The notes below the pieces were generated by a model, which was given only the letters and a program-made list of their open reading frames with translations, was not told the origin of the DNA and ran no database searches. Below are positions 18,925 to 29,986 of a stretch of 64,000 nucleotides of DNA, in pieces. This DNA comes from Aureobasidium sp. EXF-3400. Taxonomy: Eukaryota > Ascomycota > Dothideomycetes > Dothideales > Saccotheciaceae. A program made the position numbers and the translations under genes. Where the stretch lies: positions 186,001-250,000 of the forward strand of contig SWBL01000001.1 in the NCBI GenBank assembly GCA_024195585.1, given 5' to 3'. The number at the start of each line of letters is the position of its first letter. Within the stretch, counting starts at the first letter, position 1.

Positions 18925-21603
18925 ATGGCAGCGCAGTCGACCCTACGGCACAGCCCAGACGAAGCACTTCGGGCAGTCTTCAGCCGCCTACTCGATCGTC
19001 TCCGTGGACGACTCAGACGAACACCTCGAACATTACGCCTGCTGGCTGCGGTACTCTTTACACTCGGTCTCGTCGGCGGGAGCGTTGGGTCATACAAGTG
19101 GTGGATCGACAGCCGCAAGGAGAAAGAGACGGGCAGACGATTACTACGACGCAACTCGGGGCTGAGAGCAAAAGACGGCACAAGAACAATCTATGTCGCA
19201 TACAAGTCTTCGACCGCAAAGGTTGTCATCAACCCAACCAAGCCGACCACTTTCGATGCCCATCGTCGCTTGTTCTTGCAGCCGCCGAGAGCTGTTGGCC
19301 TCAGTGACAGCAACCTGCCACAGGTGCCCCCTCTCCAGACAAAGCCTGGCCTGAACCTCGCCTTCTTGCATCAATTCCTCAGTTTGATGAACATCCTGAT
19401 CCCGCGATGGGGAAGTAAAGAGACTGGTCTGCTCTTCAGTCATGGCGTCTTCCTGCTTCTGCGAACATACTTGTCCCTTGTCGTTGCCCGTCTAGACGGC
19501 GAGATTGTACGAGATTTGGTCGCAGGTAAAGGCAAGCCTTTCCTCTGGGGTATTGCCAAATGGTGCACTATCGGAGCTCTGGCCAGTTACACCAATAGCA
19601 TGATCAAGTTCTTGCAGTCAAAGGTCTCGATAGCCTTCCGCACTCGTCTGACCCGCTACATCCACGACCTCTACCTCAACGATAACCTCAACTTCTACAA
19701 GCTATCCAATCTCGATGGTGGCATTGGTCATGGGGCCGATCAATTCGTCACCCAAGATCTGACTCTCTTCTGTGACTCTGCCGCCAGTCTCTACTCGAGT
19801 CTCGGAAAACCCTTTGTCGATCTATTGGTCTTCAACTATCAACTATACCGCTCTCTTGGTCCGTTGGCCTTGACAGGATTGCTAGCAAACTACTTTGCCA
19901 CTGCCACACTTCTCAGAAGACTGTCACCTCCCTTTGGCAAGCTAAAGGCGGTCGAAGGTAAGCGAGAGGGCGACTTCCGAGCTCTTCATGCTCGTCTGAT
20001 CGCCAACGCGGAAGAAGTCGCTTTCTATGGCGGCGATCAGATGGAAAAGTTATTCTTGGACAAAGGTTTCCAAGAACTCAAGAGATGGATGGAGGGCATC
20101 TACAGTCTGAAGATTCGCTACAACATGCTCGAAGACTTTGTGCTCAAATACTCCTGGAGTGCGTTCGGTTACCTTATCACTTCTCTGCCCGTCTTCCTTC
20201 CCGCTTGGGCTGGACTTGCAGATATTGGGGAAAGCAAGATAGCAAAGCCAGCGTCTGAAGCCGCTTTGATGGCACAGACACCAACAGACGAATCTGGCAG
20301 TCGTACCCAAAACTTCATCACAAACAAACGTCTCATGCTCTCGCTCGCCGACGCAGGTGGCCGTATGATGTATAGCTTGAAAGATCTGTCAGAGCTAGCA
20401 GGCTACACTTCCCGCGTCTACACTCTCATCAGCACTCTCCACCGCGTACACGCCTCTGCCTACCACCCACCCCGCAACACATACCCCGAACTCTACTCCC
20501 TCGCAGACACCCAAGGAACCCTCCACAAAGGCTTCTCAGGCGTCCGCTTCGAAAACGCACCAGTAGTTGCACCCGGCCTCTGGCCCCAAGGCGGCGAAGA
20601 ACTCCTCGACAACCTCAACTTCGTCATCCAATCCTCTCAACATATATTAATCATTGGCCCGAACGGCGCTGGCAAAAGCGCCGTGGCTCGCATTCTCGCT
20701 GGTCTTTGGCCCGTTTACCGCGGTTTAGTTTCTCGCCCTCGCAATGTCGGTCAAGATGGCATTATGTTCCTTCCTCAACGACCTTACCTCTCTCCCGGTA
20801 CTTTACGCGATCAGATTATTTACCCACATACGGAGTTAGATATGCGCAATTCCTCACGCCGCGACTCTGAACTAGAGCAAATTCTCGCTGATGTACGATT
20901 GGCTTACCTGCCTTCCCGTGAAGGAGGCTTCGACACCAGAAAAACGTGGAAAGACGTGTTGAGCGGCGGAGAAAAACAACGTATCTCCTTCGCTCGCTTA
21001 CTCTACCATTCCCCCGCCTTCGCTGTAATCGACGAGGGTACATCAGCAGTATCCAGTGATGTAGAGGGTTTACTCTACGAAACTTTGAAAACAAGGGGTG
21101 TTACATTACTTACCATCTCCACTCGAGCAAGTCTGAGAAAGTATCATGATTATGTGCTGACTTTGGGACTGGGAGCTCAAGGAGACGAGTGGGAGATGCA
21201 GAAGATAGGTACGGAAAGCGAAAAAGATGGTGTGGAGAAGGAGATTGCAGAGTTAAAGGAGAGGTTGACTCATGTGGAGGCTTGGAAGAAGAGGAAGGCG
21301 GAGATTGAGAGTGAGTTGGCTGAGGTATGGGTGCAGGGGAGTGGTGTTTTGGAGACGCCTGAGTTTTCCGAGGACGCTAGGATTGCTGAGGATGCTGAGA
21401 AGGAAGATATTGAAGAGCAAGAGGCAAAGAAAACCAAAGCTGAAGAAGTGGAAGTACTCGAGGAAGGAGATGGCGAGGAAGTTGCACTTGATAGCGAGAC
21501 AGAAACGGAAAGAGCGGCGAGTGAGGCTGGATACAATACTGACAACACGCAGGACCTGTTTGTTACGCCTGCTGCTACGCCGATGGAGAGGGGGTCTCCG
21601 TAG
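18925..21603 (+). CDS. Peroxisomal long-chain fatty acyl ABC half-transporter (ABCD/Pxa1-like)
   Basis: 892 residues from MAAQSTLRH (context CGCAATGGC); an in-frame ATG at 18913 would add four. The N-terminus has one helix (about 40-55), then the ABCD membrane domain with the family loop NAEEVAFYGGDQMEKLF. The nucleotide-binding domain has Walker A GPNGAGKS (about 578-585), signature LSGGEKQR (about 679) and Walker B FAVIDEGTSAVS. The last 150 residues form a long acidic coiled tail ending in a Ser/Thr/Glu-rich stretch, longer than in most ABCD proteins. Pxa1 pairs with Pxa2 to import fatty acyl-CoA into peroxisomes for beta-oxidation; the likely partner is not in this window. No introns. Confidence 0.92.
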   Translation: MAAQSTLRHSPDEALRAVFSRLLDRLRGRLRRTPRTLRLLAAVLFTLGLVGGSVGSYKWWIDSRKEKETGRRLLRRNSGLRAKDGTRTIYVAYKSSTAKVVINPTKPTTFDAHRRLFLQPPRAVGLSDSNLPQVPPLQTKPGLNLAFLHQFLSLMNILIPRWGSKETGLLFSHGVFLLLRTYLSLVVARLDGEIVRDLVAGKGKPFLWGIAKWCTIGALASYTNSMIKFLQSKVSIAFRTRLTRYIHDLYLNDNLNFYKLSNLDGGIGHGADQFVTQDLTLFCDSAASLYSSLGKPFVDLLVFNYQLYRSLGPLALTGLLANYFATATLLRRLSPPFGKLKAVEGKREGDFRALHARLIANAEEVAFYGGDQMEKLFLDKGFQELKRWMEGIYSLKIRYNMLEDFVLKYSWSAFGYLITSLPVFLPAWAGLADIGESKIAKPASEAALMAQTPTDESGSRTQNFITNKRLMLSLADAGGRMMYSLKDLSELAGYTSRVYTLISTLHRVHASAYHPPRNTYPELYSLADTQGTLHKGFSGVRFENAPVVAPGLWPQGGEELLDNLNFVIQSSQHILIIGPNGAGKSAVARILAGLWPVYRGLVSRPRNVGQDGIMFLPQRPYLSPGTLRDQIIYPHTELDMRNSSRRDSELEQILADVRLAYLPSREGGFDTRKTWKDVLSGGEKQRISFARLLYHSPAFAVIDEGTSAVSSDVEGLLYETLKTRGVTLLTISTRASLRKYHDYVLTLGLGAQGDEWEMQKIGTESEKDGVEKEIAELKERLTHVEAWKKRKAEIESELAEVWVQGSGVLETPEFSEDARIAEDAEKEDIEEQEAKKTKAEEVEVLEEGDGEEVALDSETETERAASEAGYNTDNTQDLFVTPAATPMERGSP

Positions 21604-21918
21604 AGTAGTATCATTGCGAAATCATCATCATCATCATTTCTTGTTCTGCTTGACTGTAATTTACCATCGGCTCTTGAAATACCATACACCGTGTTCACTG
21701 TTCCGCCATGAAGGGTCTCCGTAATCCCGTCTCTTCTTATTGCTTCTGATCAGTCTCTTCTCGACAGGTCAGTCTCTGCAGTTTCTCTGCTCTTCTTCTT
21801 TCTCTTATTCCTTTTCTATTCTCTGCTCGTCATTCTGGTCATTACACCACATATTCGTTCGTCCTTCTTCCTCGTTGAACAGATTGGTTACAGCTCACCA
21901 TAGCATGCTCTCAACACT
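21604..21918. other. Convergent 3' intergenic region with a CAT microsatellite
   Basis: The region between the ABC transporter and dynamin-like genes contains a short (ATC)n run near 21622-21637 and pyrimidine-rich tracts. No gene was seen. Confidence 0.5.
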
Positions 21919-24507
21919 TCAGTTGTCAGACAGCGAAGCGACGTCCTCTCCGATCTTACCGATAGCAGCAAGCTTGCGCTGAGCCTCGAGGAAATTGATC
22001 CTCTCCTTCTGCAACTCCTTGCGACGAATCTCACGCTCACGGTCCTCGGCAAGCAGTTCCTTACAGCGTTCGTGCGCATCGCGAGTCTCGACCTCGAGGC
22101 CAGCCTTGAGTTGCCGTATGAGGTTGGTCTCGAGCTCGTGCAGAACCTCCACCTGGACACCCTGAACGACGTGGTCGAGGAAACGAAGAAGAGCCACGTT
22201 GTGGTAGCCCCTAACCTTGGCCATGACATGGATTTCTTCCTTGAAAGGATCGTCGCCGAGCTCGCCTCTGGCCTTATTGTCGTTCTTTGCTTTCTTCTTA
22301 CGTTCGACTGTGTCGACCATGATTTTGCCAGCGGCACGGTCAGCGTTTTCGAGCTTTTCGAGAAGTCGTTGGGTCGTGCGGGCATCCTGCAGGATGCCGA
22401 GTTCTTTATCATGGTGTTGCTTGTAACTCTCGTTATTCCAAGTCATTGACTTGCGCTGCTCCATGTCCAGAGCACGCTTTGCATACTGCAGCTGCTCACG
22501 CATGGCATTGGCGACGAAAGATTTGACGATCTTTTTGGCCTCGCTAAAGAAGGCTGTGTTGAGCCACTGGGCGCATGCCTCTTCAAGCAATTGATCTAGA
22601 GTGTTTTGGATTTCTTGGTGGACATTTTTTATGAACTCAAGCATGGGAGGCTCCCAACCTGCAAACGTCTGTTTACGGAGGTGGTCAACAGCAAGCGGGT
22701 CGACCTCGCCAGGCACGCTTGAAGCTGTCAGCTTGCTAAGAGTCTCGCGCACTTCGAGCAGGTCGAACTTCTTCTTTGCCATAGGAGCATTGCCGTTCGT
22801 GGGGGTAACAACGTCGGACTTGATCTTAACCTTCTTTGCAGTCGAAGTAGTCGGAGTTTCAGCTTCGGCTCTTCTCTTTTTGCTGTGAGATTTCGGCTCT
22901 ATAGTCGGACATGGTGTAGCAGCCCGTTCATCATCATCGGAAACGGAGAAGATAGGAGTTTCGATTGCTTGACGAAACTTTTCAGGAGTTGCAACGACAA
23001 GGGTAGGACGGAGCTTTACCAGGTTAGACTGGAAGTCATTTGCTAATCCTTTGAGAGAGTTGTGCATCTCATTGTAAGGATGGATTCCTTGAGCATGCTT
23101 CTCGAGGGTGATGCGGAAGATAGTCAAGGCCTCTAGCACCTTGCCCAGAGCATTCTCTGGTGGATCGGGGTACTTGGTGAGCTCGTGTTCGACTTCTGCA
23201 ATGCGAGCATCGACGGTCCTGGTGATCTCGGGTAGAGCGACAAGAATTTGCTTGGTCAACTTGACGGACAAGGTGTCTCGAAGTTTGAAAGTTCCGAAAC
23301 GGCCCTGGAAGTCCTGTAGCTCAGTGCTCCATGGATCTTGGGCGAAGAAAACATCTTCTGATACACGGGCCTCCTCGGCGGTGATGTTGTTGTTAAGCTC
23401 CAGTTGGTTGGGCTGTTTGGTAACGAAGTAACCATGACCAACAGCGAAAGCGTCGCCGTGAAGGACGTTCTTAATGAGTTGAGTCTTGCTGCCGAGAGGC
23501 CAGCGATCAGGCTTGGTGAGACAACCGACAGTACGTGCAAGGGCGCCTTCGTAGTGGTCAATCAAGGCAGCTCCGCTCGAGTTGGCAAAGTCTGACTCCA
23601 TAGAGCGAGCAAGCAGGATCAGAGAGTTTCCTTGTTTGATGTGGTCGGCCACAAGGTTCTCGACGAGATTCACAAGCCATTTGTCCTTTGCTTGGGTCAT
23701 CTGGCGAATGACACCAGGGAGATCGATGAAGGATAGGCTAGGCTGTCCGGGTGCAGTAATGGCCAGGATAACCTTGTTGGGCGAGAACTCGACCTTCATC
23801 GGCATATCGTCGATGGAGGATGTGTTGAGATATTCAAAGGGGTTGTCACCAGGGTTCAGAGTAGCACGTTGAGCGCGACTGAGAACATCCTCAAGATCAT
23901 CCTTGTTGTTGACGACAGCGAAGTCAATGGTTGTCGGAGTGTGATCCTCACGCCACTTGCCGTAGCGACCGTCGGGCCGGGCCTCTGAGTCGAACGAGAA
24001 TCTCTGCTGTAGTGACACTTTACAGGTCCAGGCAGTGTCCTCGGAAGAGAACAAGGTGATTTCCAGCGGGCATCGAGTGCAGGTACCGTCGCTGCGAGGG
24101 ACCTTAATACCGCTGATGCCCTCGATAAGCTACTCTCGCATTAGTTGAGGTGCGTTGAAACGAACCAAGATCGTGGACCTTACAGAGCTTTTTCCAGCAG
24201 ACTGATCGCCGACCACGACGATCTTTGGTAATGGTAGTCTCTTGGTCTCAACGCCGAGTTGCTCCAGATCCTTGATCAATTGGACCAGCTTTTGCACGGG
24301 GCGGCCCAGGAGATCGAGCTCTGCGTTGACTTGACCACCGCACATCTCAGGGTCAGGCGTAGGCGCAGCCATGGTGGAACTGTCGGATGGCGCAGTGTTG
24401 TCGTTGTTGTTATTGTTGTTGAAGATGTCGTGAGCGCGGCCAGCCGAAGAAGGATGCTCAAGCTTGATGTGAGGTTCCACCATGTGGTGGGAGACGCGTA
24501 TCGACAT
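21919..24507 (-). CDS. Dynamin-superfamily GTPase with nuclear-type basic insert
   Basis: Two exons on the minus strand, 24184-24507 and 21919-24129. The 54-nt intron (GTAAGG, CTAAT branch, GTAG) falls right after the P-loop. The product is 844 residues. GTPase motifs are G1 GDQSAGKSS (100-108), G2 in CTRCPLEI, G3 DLPG (244-247) and G4 TKPD (313-316). A stalk-like helical region follows, interrupted at about 505-560 by an insert with two basic clusters, KSHSKKRRAE (about 521-529) and KKVKIK (about 540-545). The C-terminus is charged and helical. No PH domain or membrane helix is visible. This resembles the Mx/Drp-like fungal GTPases of unknown role rather than Vps1 or Dnm1. A poly-Asn run (about 30-36) lies before the domain; a downstream ATG at residue 46 is an alternative start. 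Confidence 0.88.
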
Positions 24508-26202
24508 ACAGAGGATGCGCGTTGGTGAAAGAAGTAAAGTTCGACAAGACTATGTGTGTTGTGCGAAAGTGAGAGCTTTCCGCAAGTGAAGCAACACGAA
24601 GCTTTTCGTCCCAACAAAGAAAACGCCCCTACCTGAAATTGGGCAGCTTTCAAGATTCATAATAGTTTTGAGAGACGGGAGAGCATTGATGGAGAAGCGA
24701 CATGCTCTCGGCTGTCTTGGACCATATTTCTGGTTTGGACATTGTTGTGCTCTTGAAAGTGAGCATGTCTCTTCTCTACCTTTGTGAGAGGATGCAGGAC
24801 AATGCGTCAGTGGTCTAGTAACTGATATCTCTGCTTCCAGGTGTGATAATCAGAAGGGATCCGATAAGCTCCGCTGCAACTCCACGCATGCCAATATACG
24901 AGTGGGGGACATGACAAAAGCAGAGGCACGAATATACTTACTTTTCTGGTTGTCCATTCAGCTCAGTCCTTTGGAGCTATTGAACCCATTGAGCTTGCAG
25001 ACGAGCTTCACCGAAAGACTTCGGGATGTTGGAGCCAGAGCATATCGTTGGGTCCTGAGGATGTTGGACCTGAGATCATTCATGCTCGCAGTCATCGTTT
25101 GTTGATTACGAGAGTTTAGACCCGCATACGATCATGCCGACAGGAGATCATTGGTAGAAGGATGCCGCTTCAAACCAGACGCAGGTCAGGCAGCTCTTGT
25201 TGGAGACAAGGACTTCCTTGAGTCCGCTCACACTGCAGAAAGGCAGCAGCCTGTCTTGGTCATACAGCAAGTATGCAAGTGTGTAAGCATATAAGTCCGG
25301 CGTCACGACATGCAGCCCATCGACTTCCACACAGCTGATTGCGTTTTGCACAACGAACCACGTTCTTTGATGCAGGTTCCCGGTTCTGAGCAAGCGAGCT
25401 GTTGCTGGCTGCAAGACAACTCCGGTTGCCGTGTGACAGTACTGAGAACCTATCCACGTGGTCGATAATCTGACGTGATCTGTTCATTACAATGGTGCAA
25501 CATACCAGCCAGGCGAGCATGTCTGATGTGGTTGGATGTCTCTGTTTGACTGAACAAATTGGATACACATCCAAGAAAGGCTTCCAAACGAGATCAATTC
25601 CTGATCGTCTATCTCCAGAGGAGAGGTTGGACGCTGCCGCGTGAAGCTATTTGCTCCCAGGCTTGGATTGGCTACAGACACAATGGGCACTATAGTGACC
25701 GACATAGAGCCTATCATCCTTCTCGAAGCTGACAAACTCGGGGTTGAGTCGACCGTATGGAGCCCTGTGTCAAGTTTATCTTCATGAGCTGATGCTTTCG
25801 ATTTATAATCGAAAGATGTTGCATGAAAGAGAGAACGAAAAACGGATGCCCCAGGAAGTGTCATTTGTCCCGCAATTGGCCCAAAACGGCAGGAATAGCC
25901 TCGTTCGGCATCGACATCCGAGTCGCTACTTATCTCCATACGCAATGACACAGCGATGCGGTCGTGAGGAAAGAACGGCACGCAAGAAAGAGGGGGGCAA
26001 CAAATGAAAGATATGGCAGTTACGACTCGTCGCTTTTCCAATCAACAGGTCCTACTTCGCTCAACTCTGCGCGCTTGATGACAAACCAGATCCTAGTAGC
26101 ATCATCGCCATCCTTCTTTCCTGTCGCATAAACACCCTACGTCAGACCGGACCGTTGCAATTCAGGCCTTTGCGACTCCGAGTCACCCTACCGAAGCGCA
26201 AG
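24508..26202. other. Divergent intergenic region, 1.7 kb
   Basis: Upstream region of the dynamin-like gene (minus) and the MFS transporter gene (plus). A minus-strand frame at 25487-26041 could encode 184 residues but shows no domain, signal peptide or coding bias, so it is not called. No RNA gene was seen. Confidence 0.5.
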
Positions 26203-29071
26203 ATGCAGCGCGACGAGTCGAACCGAACGGTTCAGAAAGAGGAAGAGCGCGTCCCTTTCGATGTAGTGCCCAACCCAGACACAAGAGTCGACCAAGGAGC
26301 AGACGAAAGAGCAGTGCGCAATTCAAAAGACAGCGATACAGATGAACCAGTCAGACCACGGTCCAAGGATGAAGAGAGTGGGATCACAGCCGTGGGCGAC
26401 GATGGCGTCAACGAGAAAGAGTTTGAGGTCACTTGGGACGGCGACGACGACCCCATGAACCCCAGGAGCATGGCCTATGCCCGCAAGTGGATCATTGTCA
26501 TAATCGTTTCTGCGAGCTCTCTATGCGTGTACGTAGAGCTTTCATTCGTCCTTCTTACCACTCTCAGAAAAATGCATCAGAACATCATGTGTCTATTCCA
26601 ATCTGTCCATGCGCCTGTTCGGACCGCTACACCGATTGAGTTGAGCATGTCAAGTCTGACAGTCCTTGTGAATTAGTACCTGCACTTCTGCCCTCTACAC
26701 ATCAACCTACGCGCAATTGGAGCCAGAGTTTGGCTGCTCTAGGATTGTCGCTACCCTTGGATTGTCTCTCTTCGTTGTGGGTCTGGGTCTGGGACCCATG
26801 GTCATGTCACCACTCTCAGAAGTAAGTCCATACTCCCTGAGAACGAGACGAGAGGAAGACTCGAGATCTAACCAAGTCAAAAGTTCTACGGAAGAAGGCC
26901 CATCTACATTGCTTCGTACACTTTCTTCTTGATCTGGCTGATACCGTGCGCGGTGGCACAAAATATTGCGACAATGCTGATAGCACGCTTCTTTGACGGT
27001 CTCGCTGGAAGTGCTTTTCTCAGGTACGTCTGGCCATCTTGGCAACACGCGACGGATACTGTATAGGAGGGAGACTGACCCGCAATGATACAATAGTGTA
27101 GCCGGAGGAACTGTTGGTGATCTATTTCCTAAAGCTCAGCTTTCTTTGCCCATGGCATTCTATACTGCAGCCCCATTCGTCGGTCCAGAGATCGGACCCA
27201 TTGTTGGAGGCTTCATCAACTACTACACAAACTGGCGATGGACCTTCTACGTCCTACTCATCTGGTCAGGAGGAATGTTGGCAGCCATCATCTTCCTAGT
27301 ACCTGAAACGTATCATCCTGTGCTCTTGCGCAAAAAGGCTATCAAGCTCAGAAAAGACACGGGTAACCCGGCCTGGCGAGCACCGATCGAGAACATGAAC
27401 AAATCAGTGTTCCGGACCGTCGCATGGAGCTGTGTCAGACCGTTCCAACTTCTTTTCCTCGAAGCGATGTGCCTGAGTCTGTGTATCCTCTCGGCCATCC
27501 TTCTGGGTATTCTCTATTTGTTCTTCGGGGTACGTAAGGCGAGGGTACAGGCTAACAGCCATTAGGGCTATTCCACTGCCCATGTGCATTATTCGCACAT
27601 GAGAAACATGCTAACCGTAATCTCACCTCTAGGCGTTCCCACTTGTCTTCGAGAAGAACCACGGCTTTGTTCTATGGCAGACCGGACTTACATTTATAGG
27701 TATTTTTGTCGGTATGGTTACAGGCGTCAGCTGTGATCCCATCTGGCGAAGAAATTACAACCGTCTGGTTAACAAGAACGGAGGTGTTTCTGAGCCTGAG
27801 TTCCGCCTACCTCCAACCATTCTGTGAGTCTTCAAAGCGTTGGGACCCACGAAGGTGTGTTGAAGTGGAGTGGGCTGACACCTACTTTAGTGGTGCAATT
27901 CTGGTTCCAATAGGTCTGTTCGGCTTTGGTGAGTAATCGAAGAGGAGGTGTCTCGAGAATGATAATTGGATAGCTGATACATGGTGTTGCATAGGTTGGA
28001 CCACGTATTCCTCGGTAAGTGGCTTGCATCGATTATGACCTTGGCGCAATGCAGAAAGATGATTGTTCTTATTGGAGGCAATATATCTAATGCCCAATAT
28101 CCACTTCAACCCCGCCGCAACATCCCACTGGTTCCAGAAGTGCCGCTTTGCACGACAGGCCAGATGGGAGCCCGAGTCCATGGCAAGAGAAGAACATCCA
28201 GCTAACCCCCGTGCTGCAGGTACATTGGATTGGTAAGACCTCTCGAGCTCGATGCCTTGCATAAGCGATTGAGTACTAACTGCTGGGTTTGCAAAAGTCC
28301 CCATCGTCTTCAGTGGCATTTTCGGTCTCGGGTAAGCCTGATCGCAGCAGAACAAAGCAAGATATGCAAAGCGGACGTGCTACTGACAGGGCAAAAACAG
28401 GAACATCTTTGTCTTTAGCGGAGTTTTCACGTTCCTTGTCGAATGCGTAGGTGATCGTCCAGCGGCTACGGAGCGGACCGTGGGGTTGCCACAATGCTTC
28501 ATCCAACCGCTCCAATAGAGGTGTGCATAGAAGGCTGACGTTCTGTGACAGTACCCTCTATATGCTGCGAGCGCGCTGGCTGCCAACAGTTTCGCACGTT
28601 CGAGCTTCGCTGCAGCGTTCCCACTCTTTGGTAGGTCGAATTGTATTGCATTGTACCTCTATGGAGAAGCATGCTAACTGTACGATAGGTGTGCAAATGT
28701 ACAACAGTAAGTTACCTGTTTAGGGCAAAGATCAAAGAAGCGGTAACTAATGCGGAAACCTGGAATAGAGTTGGGATATCAATGGGTGGGTCACAAGCAC
28801 TCGAGTACGATGATGATGGTCAAGTGATGCTAAATCGGTGATAGGCGTCGTCATTACTGGCATTTTTGGCTCTTGCCATGGCACCGTTTCGTGAGTTTTC
28901 AAAAAGCAGAGACCCCGTACCATGGATGAATAATGCTGACCCTGGCATAAGCGTACCTATTTTTCAGTATGAAGCATTGCTTGGTTAGAGATGGGAGCGA
29001 GGAGGAATGCTGACAAGCCAATAGGATACGGCAAACGACTTCGCAAAAACTCCAAGTTCGCGCAATCTTGA
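26203..29071 (+). CDS. MFS drug/H+ antiporter-type transporter with 16 exons
   Basis: Exons: 26203-26528, 26677-26821, 26884-27023, 27097-27529, 27633-27823, 27891-27928, 27995-28014, 28220-28232, 28298-28331, 28401-28446, 28552-28630, 28689-28706, 28769-28785, 28845-28890, 28952-28966 and 29025-29071. They join in frame to 535 residues. A charged N-terminus of about 90 residues precedes the helices; DPMNPRSM is the usual start of the DHA1 fold. Motifs are SPLSEFYGRRP (loop 2-3, across intron 2), RFFDGLAGSAFLSVAGG and PFVGPEIGPIVGGF. The last helices (VHWIVPIVFSGIFGLGN and ECYPLYAASALAANS) are pieced together from exons as short as 13-20 nt. All introns are GT-AG. The family exports drugs, polyamines or metabolites across the plasma membrane; the substrate is unknown. 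Confidence 0.87.
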
Positions 29072-29986
29072 GGACAGGGACAGATTGGGAAGGCTGAGGT
29101 ACAGAAATAGATGAGATTGGATCGGTGGCACTGCATGAACAATAGTGCATGGCGTCTTTCCCACGAGGCAAAAGAGACACCAAAAAGATCTGTGCTCGGG
29201 CCGCTTGATGGTGGAAGACAGACAGCTGGGTATTTGGAAACCAGTCAAAACGAGCAAGTCGGACGAAGGAATCTCGAAGGGCGAGACATGAATGGCGTTG
29301 ACAGGACGAACAAGCGAGCATGTGCAACCCAGAGTCTCGATCACTGACAACCTGGCATGTTGGCCAGGCGCACAAGATGGACTTGAATATGGGTACGTGT
29401 GATGGCGCTTTGACACGGTCGTGTCGTTGGAGTGAGGGGAAGGATTGGAGAAGGCGGGTTCGGCCTTGCGGGAAGGATGCGGGCTTGCCAAGGCCGAGTC
29501 GCGCGCATGTCGAGGTCGATAGCATGTGCGAACAGCTCATTCTCTAACCATCACGACGTCTTCGGAGCTCGTACTTTCGTCGCGCAAAAGTCGCGCGCTC
29601 ACCGTATCATTCAAAGTATAGGGCATTCTTTTGCGACAGCACCGTGACGCAGGACCCTCGATTGTCGGCCCACTCGCGCATTCCCGACAGAGTGGTGTGG
29701 CATAGATATGATGACTTTAGCGAGGGTGACACCAACTGCGTAGACATTGCTTTGGTAGACAGCGCTTTGCTGCCCCTGCTTACCTTGCACCGCGTGGGCG
29801 GAAGCAGACCCTCCCTGGCAAAGACCCTTGTGGCACGGCGCATACAGCCACTCGTCATCTCACATCCATTCACCTGGGAATCCTGAAACGGAAGCAATCC
29901 TCGGGAAGCTGCAGAAAACGTGCCCAGCACCACAACCACCTGCTCCGTGCCACTACAGTGGACTCGACTCTTATATTACTCCGGCC
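29072..29986. other. Intergenic region upstream of the AcuK/ERT1 gene
   Basis: 915 bases of 3' flank and promoter. Short frames on both strands lack domains. No RNA gene or repeat was seen. Confidence 0.5.

Noticed and set aside
25487..26041. Possible minus-strand gene of 184 codons
   Set aside because: No signal peptide, domain or codon bias; lies in a normal divergent promoter region.
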